A stretch of DNA of 64,000 nt, from positions 24,240,935 through 24,304,934 of the forward strand of contig CM044963.1 in the NCBI GenBank assembly GCA_024516035.1, given 5' to 3'. Shown here piece after piece: positions 52,945-63,177 of this stretch. The notes under the pieces were generated by a model that did no database searches, had not been told where the DNA came from, and saw only the letters and a program-made list of their open reading frames with translations. A program made the translations under genes and the position numbers. The stretch's first letter is position 1; every line of letters starts with the position of its first letter. The stretch comes from Bactericera cockerelli (lineage: Eukaryota; Arthropoda; Insecta; Hemiptera; Triozidae).

Positions 52945-53046
52945 ATCTGTCAGTCTATTAGGCTATGTCTTCTCAGAAATCTGTCAGTCTATTAGGCTGT
53001 GTCTTCTCAGAAATCTGTCAGTCTATTAAGCTGTGTCTTCTCAGAA
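52945..53046. repeat. 34-bp tandem repeat, three units
   Basis: Unit: ATCTGTCAGTCTATTAGGCT, GTGTCTTCTCAGAA, with ATG/GTG and AGG/AAG variants. Confidence 0.95.
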
Positions 53047-53214
53047 GCTACTGAATGGATTGAAAGAAAATATTGCCCACAGCAATATAATATGGTCAGA
53101 GGATACCTTATCTCAAGAAAAGATTTTTATTTCACTAGAATAACACTGAACAATGACCTTCCCCACCTTCAGTATACTTGGAAGTAATTCTAGCCCGCAG
53201 ACGAAGGGAATGAA

Positions 53215-53450
53215 GGAGGCAGAAGATTTTCAAAGAGAAAGAGTGAGGAAACTTGAGTGAAAACAAACAATATTGAAAATGAGTGGGAAAATATAATTAT
53301 GCCGGAATGGATTGTAAACACATCATCAGATATAAGGAGAGAAAGGGGGGAAAATGGGAAGAGGGAAGAGGGAGAAAAAAAAAGGAGGAAAATGTAAGGA
53401 TAGAAGGGAAATAATTTTAAAAAGAAATAGAGAAAGCAAATCGTGATATT
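53215..53450. repeat. Purine-rich tract
   Basis: GAAGGGAATGAAGG and GAGGGAGAAAAA-type sequence. Confidence 0.7.
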
Positions 53451-53576
53451 TTTTGTTTACTCTTGCGACAGTCTGGAATAAAAGTATTTACTTTAGACTA
53501 GTGTAGTACCAGGCATCGCCGAGTTGGACCGAATAAATTATTAGCATGGCCTTGACCTGATTCATGGAAAATAATA

Positions 53577-54479
53577 CAGGGTGGCGCATAAGTAATGACA
53601 ACAAGTTTTTTTGTGATATTTTTTTCATTTTTTGTTCAATCGAAAAAAAAGTTTTATTGGTCGATTCTAGAGGCTTTGTGAATTTGTTCCATACTACACA
53701 TGAAATATTACGTCACGTAAGTGTTGCCCATTTCCAGCTTCGCAAAGTCGGGCTCTTTCCAGGGCATTTTCCATTACTGATCGGAGAACGTTTGCTCCTA
53801 ACGCTTGAATTTCTTGTGTAATGTTGTCCTTTAGTTGTTGAATGGTCCGAGGTTTGTTCCTGTACACCCTTTCTTTCAGATATGGCCACAGAAAGAAGTC
53901 TGGGGCCGATAATTCAGGTGAGCATGGGGGCCATGGGAAGTCGCTATTTCGGGAGATTATGCGATTTTCAAAAAATTCCCATAGAAGTGCCATTGTTGTG
54001 CCTGCTGTGTGTGGTGTGGCTCCATCTTGCTGAAACCATATCTGTGGGTGATTTTCAACAGCTGGGACATTCCCAATTGGGTTGAGCGCCGTCGTGTTGA
54101 AGTGCCTGGGCTGCTTTCAATATTGTCAGAAACACGCTGTCGATTTGCTTCAGTGACGACTGAACGTTGTCTTGCTGGTCTCGGAAGGTCTCTGACTGCA
54201 CCTTGTTCTTGAAAACGTTCAATTATTTTCATAATTATTCTGTAAATCGGGGCCTTTCGAACTTGGAAATATCGCTTGTACGCTAACTGAGTTTGTGTAA
54301 TTGAACGTCCATTTTCAAAATAAAATTGTACAATTTTGGTTCATTGTAAGGTTGTGTACTTTTGCATAATGACCTTGCATATAGTTTATTTCAAGGTTAT
54401 GAAAAAATTACAAGAAAAAATTATTTAGAAAAAAAGTTATAGGATTTTCAAATGTTGTCATTACTTATGCGCCACCCTG
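53577..54479 (-). mobile_element. Mariner-like element, internally deleted
   Basis: 903 bp, TA on each side, with perfect 27-bp inverted ends beginning CAGGGTGGCGCATAAGTAAT then GACAACA. Both termini of the transposase gene are present on the minus strand but the middle is missing, so the element is non-autonomous. The perfect ends mean it could still be moved by a related transposase, or moved recently. Confidence 0.92.
53694..54366 (-). pseudogene. Mariner-like transposase, deleted
   Basis: The minus strand starts near 54366 with MQKYTTLQ and an early stop, then KIVQFYFENGRSITQTQ and RPARQRSVVTEANRQRVSD, which form the paired helix-turn-helix DNA-binding region. After STRRRSTQLGMSQ the frame is lost. 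In the next frame FQQDGATPHTA carries the second catalytic Asp, followed by WPPCSPELSAPDFFLWPYLK with the third acidic position (PDFFLW), then a C-terminal helix. The first catalytic Asp and well over 100 residues around it are deleted relative to the roughly 340 residues usual for the family. Confidence 0.85.
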
Positions 54480-54534
54480 TATATGCAATATAATATTATC
54501 TGGTATGAAATTTTACACTTTCATTAAAATTAGA

Positions 54535-54842
54535 AGTCACCGTGGCAGAGTGAGTTAGCGCGCTAGGCATTGCACACACGGTGACCTGGGTTCGATCCCC
54601 AGCGGGGCAGGATTTTTTCTGCTCTGTTCTTGGGTGTTCGGGGTCCACTCATACCTCGTGAGGAAAAATGAGTAGTTACTTGTATGAGTAACGACCAGTG
54701 GCGGCATTACCAGAGTAAAAAGAAATTAATCTAATAGAATAATTCGAAAAGTACAGGAGGCTCTTAGTAATGCTGCGCTACCCACAAAAAATTGTGAAGA
54801 GGCCTTGTGCTTCACCACACAAAAAAAACCATACACTTTCAT
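54535..54842 (+). repeat. SINE-E, full length
   Basis: GTCACCGTGGCAGAGTGAGT, TAGCGCGCTAGGCATTGCAC, GGTGACCTGGGTTCGATCCC (B box), then a T-rich link, CATACCTCGTGAGGAAAAAT, GAGTAGTTACTTGTATGAGT, AGTACAGGAGGCTCTTAGTA and ATGCTGCGCTACCCAC. The body recurs without head at 60527-60700. Confidence 0.85.
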
Positions 54843-54959
54843 TAAAATATTATATTTTCTCTTGAAGTATGTACCTACATTATGTACATAGGTACCACGA
54901 TTCTTGTAAATGTTTTTTTTTTTTTTAATATTTTGAATTTTCTAAACGAGAAGGTATAC

Positions 54960-55060
54960 CTACTTAAAAAAATCCCCAGTACAACCCTCTTAACTGGGTT
55001 GTATGAATTGTATGCGCGCCTGTTATTATATTAGTTATGCAATGTGCAATGTTAAGAACA
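54960..55060 (-). repeat. Repeat L (minus)
   Basis: The minus strand has TTGCACATTGCATAACTAAT, then ACAGGCGCGCATACAATTCA, matching 18085-18140. Confidence 0.5.
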
Positions 55061-55150
55061 ATAGAAAAATTAAGCTAAATTGTTTGCCACAAGCTTGCGA
55101 AACCAAAAGTTCAGGATCGGGGGGGGCCTCTTTAAATTTTGAAACCTTAC

Positions 55151-55218
55151 CTTAAAAACATTTTTTTTCCATTGTCTGTTTCAGAATCAACAAAGTCTCT
55201 CTGTTTCATCCACGCCAC
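55151..55218 (-). CDS. Candidate 68-bp exon, unidentified
   Basis: The minus strand has acceptor TTGTGTTTCAG ending at 55219 and donor AAG|GTAAGG from 55150, both strong. Only one frame is open (phase 0 entry): VAWMKQRDFVDSETDNG, then KKMFL, leaving two bases (phase 2 exit). A VAWxK start recalls Ig-like strands, but that is too short to trust. It does not fit directly before the 22702-22786 exon, which needs phase 1. Confidence 0.3.
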
Positions 55219-56218
55219 CTGAAACACAACATACAAATTGAAGATCTTCAAACCGTCTAACGATAGCATATCTCCGAAATATACTTTTTACATAAATAAA
55301 ACACATATCCGTCTGATTTTTAAAAAACCTCAAACATTTACTAGTATAAAAAATAAATATCTTTTTCTACAACAGTAAAATAAAAACTGCATCACCTCTC
55401 TACTCTTTATTTTCTTAGTTTCTAAAAATATACAGTTCACTTCTATATCCGTAAATAATTAAGAAAAATTCCTTGAAAAATACGATTTTCAGATTTCTGC
55501 AACACTTTATCCATAGTGACGTCATAAATACTCGAAACTTCTGTGATACGTTCTGCTAGTTGTCTAGAAAAAAAAACCGTTAAACTTTTTGAATAAATAA
55601 AATCGAACAAGCATCTGTACATAATTGATTAAATAATTTAAAAAAAGAGAATCTGTTTCCAAATGAGCAGCATACGTACATAATATTGCGACAGTTAACT
55701 CTTTGGAATAAATACATAATTTTATTATTCATGTAAACGATTGGTACGGTGTTTAATTTCATACAGTGGTGTATGTGAGTTCAACAACTTGAAAGTAGGT
55801 ATTGTTGTATCTAAGGAAAAAATTGTTATAAAAAAATTTAATATTGATAAATATCTACTACTTGATTCATAGAACAACTTTCGTGCAACTCTGGGAATAA
55901 ATTGTTTAAAAATGTATTCTGTTGAAAGTCAAATAACTTCTATATAAATACGACCACATTCATACGAGGTGTGAATTCCTGTACCAAATTGATATAACCT
56001 ACTTATACGCTTGAAATTCTTATATTTTATTTTTTAAATTATTTTTCATATTCGATAGAACTTTTAATAAAATAAAAATTGAAAAATTGTAAAATTTATA
56101 CAAATAAAATTAAAATTTTGGAGAAAAAAAATTAACATCTTCACTTCCAACGGTAAAAACGTGAGCTTCATTAAATAATCCGTCCGCAGTAGCTCTTTGC
56201 TCCGTATCACTACGGTTG
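55219..56218. other. Upstream flank of the Ras-like gene
   Basis: AT-rich; no other exon seen. Short frames on either strand are unrecognised. Confidence 0.4.
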
Positions 56219-56241
56219 TGACGTCACATAACTCTTCAGTC
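56219..56241 (+). promoter_or_regulatory. CRE-like site and possible initiator
   Basis: TGACGTCA (56219-56226) is a full cAMP-response-element palindrome, 20 bp before the ATG of the Ras-like exon. TCAGTC (56236-56241) fits the arthropod initiator consensus TCAKTY, though it would give a leader of only about 9 nt. Both are motif matches only. Confidence 0.35.
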
Positions 56242-56246
56242 CCGCC

Positions 56247-56411
56247 ATGTGTGACAACGAACGCATTCGACTGGTCATCTTGGGAGGACAGGGAGTCGGG
56301 AAGAGCTGTATACTGAAGAGGTTTCTGTTCAACACGTACACAGATCGGTACCGGAGCACGGTGGAGGATTTGTACAACAGAGACTTTCACGTGGGGGCTG
56401 TCACTATTAAG
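56247..56411 (+). CDS. Ras-family small GTPase, first coding exon
   Basis: Exactly 55 codons from an ATG in CCCGCC context to AAG|GTAAAT, phase 0. The protein begins MCDNERIRLVILGGQGVGKS, with the P-loop GGQGVGKS at residues 13-20 that binds GTP phosphates. Then CILKRFLFNTYTDRYRSTVE and DLYNRDFHVGAVTIK: T38-V39-E40-D41 align with the T-I-E-D core of Ras switch I, which contacts effectors. The next exon should start with the DxxG (DTSG/DTAG) motif. I did not find it in the window. TVEDLYNR and the GAVTIK strand are more like the Ras-dva, Di-Ras and RASD group than classical Ras; that subfamily call is tentative. A GTP-dependent signalling switch at the inner membrane face is the family role. 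Confidence 0.85.
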
Positions 56412-56450
56412 GTAAATATTCCCAACTATCAGTTACTTACATCTCCTGCA
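56412..56450 (+). other. Start of Ras-like gene intron
   Basis: GTAAATATT donor, then SINE-C only about 40 bp into the intron. Confidence 0.6.
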
Positions 56451-56660
56451 CTGGTAGTCAAGTGGTTAACGCGCAAGGCTGGTAATCCAGGTAGCGTAGG
56501 GATCCGTTGTTTTAAACCCGACCAGTGAATGAATTTTTCCTCATTCATTTGAGTTTATGACCACATAATAATAAGACTCTGAGGTTAGGTGGTAGAAAAT
56601 GCTTTGAGCATCAACCTCGCCTAGTGGTTATCTTCCACTAAAAAGTGTTATTATTATTAT
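56451..56660 (+). repeat. SINE-C in the Ras-like intron
   Basis: CTGGTAGTCAAGTGGTTAAC, GGTAATCCAGGTAGCGTAGG, GATCCGTTGTTTTAAACCCG, GACCACATAATAATAAGACT, GGTAGAAAATGCTTTGAGCA and TCCACTAAAAAGTGTTATTA. A tail-only piece (TATTAACCTCGCCTGGTGGT, ACTAAAGAGTATTATT) follows at 56733-56785. Confidence 0.85.
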
Positions 56661-56785
56661 CAACAGAAGATTTTACACAAAAACTTAACGGACAAATTTT
56701 TATATGACGTAAGACTAAATGGCTAAATGACTAAATGGTATTAACCTCGCCTGGTGGTTAACTTCCACTAAAGAGTATTATTATA

Positions 56786-58270
56786 ATTTGCCTAGCTTTG
56801 GACTCGAATCTCCGACCTGCTGATTGTATGTGTAGGAGTCGTTTATTATGTGAGACTGTTTGGCTTGGTTCGCAGTTTTACTTATATGTCTCCACTAGAA
56901 TAATCTACAAAGTAAAATAGTGGAATGGGTTAAAAACTTGGACGTCTAGACGACCTTCATTCTCTTTTTTCAAAATATGTTCAGCCGCCACTGGGATACA
57001 TGGTCGGCGAAGTTCTCAGAAAGCGATCCTCTCATATCGGATAGAATGTGGAAAACCCATCGGATAACGGTGGCCATTTGTTTTTATACGCGCTCCAATT
57101 TCCAGAATATTTTAGACGGAGAACGCCCTCCCTCCCCAACAGAAATCTCCACGAATGAATAAAAAATAAACGCCAATGCTGCGGATCCCATCCTTGCGGT
57201 AGCTTTTATCTTCAACATTTTTTTCAACACTCTCTCTATTTTTCACTGAAGTATTTTTCACGAAATATCAAATATCAGAGTTAATTCAGATAACAGGTTT
57301 CATAATATATTATAATGAATGTCATGCTCAAAGGTCTAGCCAAAATATGTTTTTTTTTTTTTTTTTTTTTTTTTTAATAATTGTCTACACTACACATACC
57401 CAATGAACTTCATTGAGCATGCAATTAACGACAACTCTAGTTCTGTAGGTTCCAAAGAGATATCAAAATCTACAGAAATAGAGGGGGTTTGTCTGCTTTG
57501 TTGTTGTACAAAATCATTGGTGATACTATCGGGTATGTTGTGTTAATTTTGTTGTTCCAAAGAGAAGAGCAGGGTTAGGTCTAAATCTATTAATGGGGTT
57601 TTCAAATTTAATATCTCCTAAGAGGTTAATTTCTCCTATGAACCTACTTTCTATTTTATTGTTTAAGATTTTTGAGAGAAAAGTGATTTGTGCAGCCCTG
57701 AATCGGTGTTCAAATGATTGGCAATTTTCTATTAACATTGAGTGCTCAATAAATTGAGGATGCAGGGGGTAGATCGACCTTGAACTTTTTTTTTTTTTTT
57801 TTTTGCTCTTTTTTTAATAAAGTAGATTATGTAAAATAAAAATGCTTAACGCTTTTCAAAAATTGTCTGGTGAAATACTGAACTTGGATAAAGATCTCTC
57901 GGAAATTAACCCCTTGATTATAGTACATAAAACCTATATTTATGTATTACTAGCATAAGCTATTCCTACGATAGAATAGACTAGCTTATACAAACATTTT
58001 CTTTCAAGTGCCTTATCAAAAAAGCATTCTTCTATTTTTAGTATTAATTTATATTCTTTGGTAATGTCGTTATGACACACTTACTCTTATATTTATTTTT
58101 TAAAGGTTGTATGTTGAAATAGGACATCAAAGATACAGCATAGAAAGTTTTGCGCAGTTTGATAATATATATCCGAGGAGTTACCTCGAATATATTACAA
58201 TTCTGTTTGTATCACCCTGTATGGTTCTAATTATTCTTCTTCTTCACTCATCCTTGTGTAATTATTCCCA
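56786..58270. other. Intronic-type sequence, no exon seen
   Basis: T runs at 57350-57375 and 57787-57804. A GC-richer block at 56977-57165 is open for 61 codons (MFSRHWDTWSAKFSES...) but shows no GTPase motif. ATCACCCTGTATGG near 58208 is another CAGGGTG-type end on the minus strand. Confidence 0.45.
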
Positions 58271-58274
58271 CCCC

Positions 58275-58745
58275 CCTCCCCACCTGATATCTCTCTCTCT
58301 CTCTCTCTCTCTCACTAAGTCTTACATACGTTCATGTCTAACCCCTGTAATTAAATCCGTATCCTAGAGGACTTTAAATTCCGTTTAATTTCTCTGTTCC
58401 TTTCTCTTACCGGAAAATTATCCCCATCTCTCTCTTTCTCTCTCCTCTCTTTTTCTCTCTCTCTCTAATCCTTTCTCCCTTTCTCAGTCTTTCCCTCCGT
58501 TTCTCTCTCTCTCTCCCTATATCTCTCCTCTCTTTTCTCTCTCTCACCCTCTCTGCCTTTCTCTCTCTCTATCTGTTTATTTTCTCTCTATCTCTTTATT
58601 TCTCTATTTTATCTCTCTTTCTCTATCTATCTCTTTCTCCTTTCTTTCTCTCTCTCTCCCTCTCTCTCTTCACCTTTCTATACATCTCTGTCTTTCTCTC
58701 TAACTCTATATTTCTCTTTCTCTCTCCCCCCTTTTCTCTCTCTCT
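58275..58745. repeat. CT-rich tract
   Basis: CTCTCT runs with TTTCTC and TATCTC interruptions. Confidence 0.9.
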
Positions 58746-59199
58746 CTAACTCATTATTCGTCCTGTTTCCCACCAAAGTTCCGCAGGTTTATCTTCTTCA
58801 GTTCTCATCTCTTCTCTCTACATCCATCTCTCACATTACATATCAATCTTCTTCTTCTACATACTTTGCCATTTCGCAAAACTTTGGGGGGGGGGGTCGC
58901 CATTGGTCAACCTTTTCCTCATGATTGAGGTTGTTTGGTTCTGGCACTTCACTTTTTTATTTTACGGCTGGATATTCTTTATAACGCCAACCATCTTAGG
59001 GGCCTCAATGCTTTTTGTCATTGTCTTTTGGTCTGACAAAGCTGGAACCGTATCTTCTTAAAGTCGCCAAGCGAGACACTTTACATATCAATGCAACCGC
59101 CTTATTGAAACCCATCGTATTATCATAGTGAGTACCCTGCTATACCTTATTGAATGTAAGATGGGATCTATGTAAGATGTCTCGTACTATTCTATTGTT
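58746..59199. other. No gene; G run
   Basis: A run of 10 G at about 58886-58895. Otherwise unremarkable. Confidence 0.4.
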
Positions 59200-59552
59200 T
59201 GCTATCTGAGATCTAACACGTCTTATCTTACACATTGGGTATTAGAGGTCAGACTTTGAAATTTCAGACCAGGCGCGGCCGGTGGGAAATATTTTGGGGA
59301 TGCTGCCACATAAACCGGACTAAAATGGGATTTATAGAGTAGTTCTTTCAGTATCTAAACAGTTTGTGTTTGTTCACCATGCCAATCATATTTCTTATAC
59401 ATTAATTATTCCAGAATCGTTTGATGATTTTCATTGTGTACGAGCTAGGACTTGAGAAAATCCTCTCTTTTTCTTTTTCAGCTGGGGGTACTGCAGTTCC
59501 GCAGCTCCGGCCGCGCCTGCTGTTTACTATTTGATATCTAACACATCTTATG
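59200..59552. mobile_element. Possible hAT-type MITE with flanking direct repeats
   Basis: CAGGCGCGGCCGG at 59270 faces its inverse CCGGCCGCGCCTG at 59507-59519. Further out, TGTTTGCTATCTGAGATCTA, ACACGTCTTAT (59200-59230) recurs in direct orientation as TGTTTACTATTTGATATCTA, ACACATCTTAT (59521-59551). No clear 8-bp duplication at the GC-rich ends. Confidence 0.4.
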
Positions 59553-59799
59553 TAGTAGCATGAAAATTTATATTCCAGACGTCTTATGGTAAACACAGAT
59601 CTCGTTATGTGTAACACGGACTATACTGTACAAGGAGAACTCTGTTCTTAGCAAACAAAGTTTCCTTGAAAGACAGCTCTGACTTACCTAATATGATCAA
59701 AGATATTCTTCAGAATAGAAGCACTATAGGTTTAATCAGATAATGTGTTGGTCTTCTGGGTTCTGCGGTTTTGGCTCCCTTAGTTTTGGTCTCACTATC

Positions 59800-60080
59800 T
59801 CTTTTCCACTTCCTCTCACTCTCTCTTTCTCTCTCCCTCTTCCTCTCACTCTCTTCCTCTCACTCTCTTCCTCTCACTCTCTCTTTCTCTCTCCCTCTTC
59901 CTCTAACTCTTTCTTTCTCTATCCTTTTCCTCCTCCTCTCACTTTTTCTGTCTCTTCCTCTTCCTCTCTCTCTCTGGTTTTCCCTCCACTTCTCCCTCTT
60001 CCTCTCAATCTCTTTTTCCCTCTTTCTTTTCCTCTCATTCTCTCTTTATCTTTTTCTCTCTCCCTATCTCTCTCACTCAG
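59800..60080. repeat. CT-rich tract
   Basis: CCTCTTCCTCTCACTCTCTT units, at least six. Confidence 0.9.
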
Positions 60081-60351
60081 AAAAGAAAATGAGAAGTACT
60101 GTCTTATAGAGTCAGTATGTTAAAGACCTTTGATATTAATTTCAGTAAACCTGGCACGTGCTACTTCTGACAAAGTCCGCTTAGGAACCCGTGGTCTTTT
60201 CATGTTGAATTTTCAATCATTTTCCCAGAAACTAGAAAAAAATCTTTTTCTTAATAATTAGCTAGAATCAACCCAACATTCGAGAGCATAATTATGTTTC
60301 GAATTGAAAAAAAAAAAATCTAACTGAGAGGGAAACAAAAAAAAAACACTG

Positions 60352-60420
60352 CCATTTATTATGGACTCAATACTTCGTCGTGATTGGTTTACACTCATTG
60401 AAGTAATAAATTGAAAATTC
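60352..60420 (+). repeat. Repeat I fragment
   Basis: CACTGCCATTTATTATGGAC, TCAATACTTCGTCGTGATTG. Confidence 0.5.
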
Positions 60421-60526
60421 TAACCCAAGAAGGTTATTCCTTGGTGTATTCAAACGAAAGCTTTTGGCGTAAAATTAAGATGTACTACAGATCTACTCTG
60501 TCCGTTCTGTATCCAAGATTCACTTA

Positions 60527-60700
60527 CCTCGTGAGGAAAAATGAGTAGTTACATGTTTAACTGCTGAACAGTGGTGGGTTAACAATAGTTAATAATAAAA
60601 ATAAAGGATATATTAGTATAGGAGGCTCTTTGTAAAGCTGTGCTACCCACGAAAATATGTTAAGATGCTCTCAATATATTTTATAATATTTTTTCTTTTG
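60527..60700 (+). repeat. SINE-E, 5'-truncated
   Basis: TACCTCGTGAGGAAAAATGA, GTAGTTACATG, AGGAGGCTCTTTGTAAAGCT, GTGCTACCCACGAAAA. Lacks the tRNA-like head, as expected of a 5'-truncated retro-insertion. Confidence 0.75.
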
Positions 60701-60899
60701 TTTTACTGTTACATCTATCTGTTTATTTCTCTCAGAAGACCTCTATGTGTACTTTTATAAATCTTGTTCAAAGTTAGTTCGGAAATTTGAAGTCAAATTT
60801 TGATGTCCTGTTTATCCAGGGGGAATTTCAAGACCGGATATTTCATTCATCCTCCGGGCCAAACTCTCCTTCACTTGACCTGGATACGAATCAGGACTT

Positions 60900-61740
60900 G
60901 GGGGGAGGAGGAGGATGAGGGAAAGAAGATGAAAGATAAATTGAAAAACAGGAAGAGTCTTGGACAGATGAAGAAGAAAATATTGAAGGAGGAAAAAGAA
61001 GATGAGATTCAGAAGAAAAATGGAAGAAGGCGAAGGAGGAAGAAAATAATAAAATGAAAAAAAAGTAGGAGAAGTAAGATAAGGAGTAGTAGAAGTAGGA
61101 GGAAGAGAAGGCCTCATCTTGAAGGAGGATAGTAGAGTAGGGAGGAGTATAAGTGGGAGACTGAGGTGGAGGGGAAGGTGGAGAAGTAGAGGAAAGAGAA
61201 GGTGGAGGAAGGTAGGGAGGAGGAGGAGAAGGAGAAGGAGCACCCTAAGGTGGGGACTGGGGAGAGGAAAGAAGAAGAGGAGGAGAAGGAGGAGCAGAAT
61301 AAGTTTGGAGAGGAAGAGTAGGATAAAGGCAGGAGAAGAGTAGAATGAGAAAATGAGAAAAAGAAGAAAATGAGAAAAAGAAGAAAGTGAGAATGAGAAA
61401 GTGAGAACAAGAAGAACAAGAAGAAAGTGAGAATGAGAAAGTGAGAACAAGGAGAAGAAGAAAGTGAGAATGAGAAAGTGAGAACAAGAAGGAGAAGAAA
61501 GTGAGAATGAGAAAGTGAGAAGAAGAAGAAGAAGAAAGAGATAATGAGAAAGTAAGAACAAGAAGAAGAAGAATAAAGTGAGAATGAGAAAGTGAGAACA
61601 AGAAGAAGAAGAATAAAGTGAGAATGAGAAAGTGAGAACAAGAAGAAGAAGAAAGTGAGAATGAGAAAGTGAGAACAAGAAGAAGAAGAAGAATGTGAGA
61701 ATGAGAAAGTGAGAAGAATAAGAAGAAGAATAACACAGAA
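60900..61740. repeat. Purine tract with a 36-45 bp minisatellite
   Basis: GGAGGA-rich to 61300, then about ten units of AAGTGAGAATGAGAAAGTGA, GAACAAGAAGAAGAAG (61370-61730). The 336-codon minus frame (60812-61822) is mostly its translation. Confidence 0.9.
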
Positions 61741-62024
61741 GAGAAGCTGTAGAGCGAGGATAGAACAAGTTGCTGGAGAAGGTGAAATTAAAAGAAGATA
61801 TAAAAAAGTAATTTTCGTTCATTTTTTAAATATTTTCGTTTTATTTCTTGACGATCTGAGAGTCTTGACAAACGCTTGATGAAAAAAAATGCTATCCCAG
61901 CTATCCCTTCTCTCCTTCTATTATTTTTCCTCGACTTCTCCTTACAGGGTTTACTTAGAGCAGTAATGCAATGAGTTTCGAGTGTCTTTTCAACCAATAC
62001 CCTATAGACAATCATAAAAGCTGA
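61741..62024. other. No gene seen
   Basis: Plain AT-rich sequence after the purine tract. Confidence 0.4.
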
Positions 62025-62275
62025 ATTTTTTGGTGGTTCATGTGGTATATAAGATCTACTTTCATACCAAATTTCAAGTCTCTAGCTCTTACCGTTATCT
62101 CGAGATATCTTGTTCACAGATGGACAGACAGACCGACAGTCGCACGGTACAGTGGCCGAAAACAACTTTTTTGGTATCTTGAGTTTATGATTCGACCAGA
62201 AATGTGAAAAACTGGGTAGGTCACATTTTCGACGAATACAATACTTTCCTTAGTATGGGATAAGGAAAGTAAAAA
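62025..62275 (+). repeat. Repeat J
   Basis: CATACCAAATTTCAAGTCTC, TAGCTCTTACCGTTATCTCG, GATGGACAGACAGACCGACA, then CGACGAATACAATACTTTCC and the hairpin ACTTTCCTTA...TAAGGAAAGT. Confidence 0.65.
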
Positions 62276-62770
62276 ATCTTCCATGTTTTACAAAAAGTTT
62301 ATAATATAAGTATTTTGATCTAATGTATGGCAAATAAAAATTATTTATTGGGGAAACAAATAAATAATGTAACAGTGTAATAAGTTTCTCCAGAGTGGTC
62401 AATAGAGAGAAAACTAAAATATCCTCTGTGTTCCTGGGCACAGAGAGAAAGAGGGGAGAAATAAATATCAATAGTTCACCCTGTAGTGTGTAGAAAATCA
62501 TTATCTTAGAAACAACCAACACTAAAAAAAAAAAAAAATCATGAAAATGTCTAGAAAAGATTTCTCTTTCACCCGAAACATACCAAGATGAGAAATGCCT
62601 CTGGTACGATTAAATTTCTATCCGTAAGGCACAAGGAAAAAAATGGAAACTCTAAGACGGATGGGAGGGAAGATATTTAAAACACATGAGAGGAAGATTC
62701 TATATAAAAAATAAATAAAAAATATGAGTAGGGGGAGATATTATGTAAGGTTGATGAGTGGGAGAATATA
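62276..62770. other. No gene seen
   Basis: AT-rich with an A run near 62525. Confidence 0.4.
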
Positions 62771-63177
62771 CAGGGTGTCCCAGTTGTCCCACCAAACTTG
62801 GACACCTCAAATTACTCGGCCCCTGAAAGAGTTTTTGAAAAGTAAAAAAATCTAGGGTACATGTGTTAATTATGCGGTTTCAGTTATGAATTTTTTTTTA
62901 TACAGGGTGGTTTAAAAGTCAGAAATTGAGGTGTTAACTTTCGATTTTTAAATGGATCGACCTGAATTTTATTAGATAATTTTACTTCTAAATGATTTCT
63001 GAGTACTTTTTTAAACAAAAATATTACATACAGGGTGGTTTTTTTTCGACCAATTTTTTTTCTAAATCTTGAATAACTCAAGTTCGGTTAATTTTTTCGA
63101 TAACAAGAAGAGAATGTGTTTGTGTAATGAATACACGCACTTTCAATTGGCATCAAAAATTTTTATACAGGGTGGTT
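62771..63177 (+). repeat. Array of CAGGGTG-started units, about 130 bp each
   Basis: Unit starts at 62771 (CAGGGTGTCCCAGTTG), 62903 (CAGGGTGGTTTAAAAG) and 63031 (CAGGGTGGTTTTTTTTCG), each preceded by TA. Unit bodies are related only in style (TTTCGATTTTT, AATAACTCAAGTTCGG) and not closely alike. Confidence 0.65.

Noticed and set aside
3862..54610. Real tRNA genes at the tRNA-like sites
   Set aside because: Each good A-box/B-box site (3862, 21828, 43903, 34300, 46780 minus, 54535) is followed by a body that recurs in the window, which marks SINEs. Remnant heads lack full cloverleaf pairing.
56977..57162. Second exon of the Ras-like gene
   Set aside because: Open for 61 codons but lacks the DxxG motif and acceptor context.
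60812..61822. 336-codon minus-strand open frame, Ser/Phe/Leu-rich
   Set aside because: Except for its last 28 codons it is a translation of purine-tract repeats on the other strand; other frames of the same tract are equally open.
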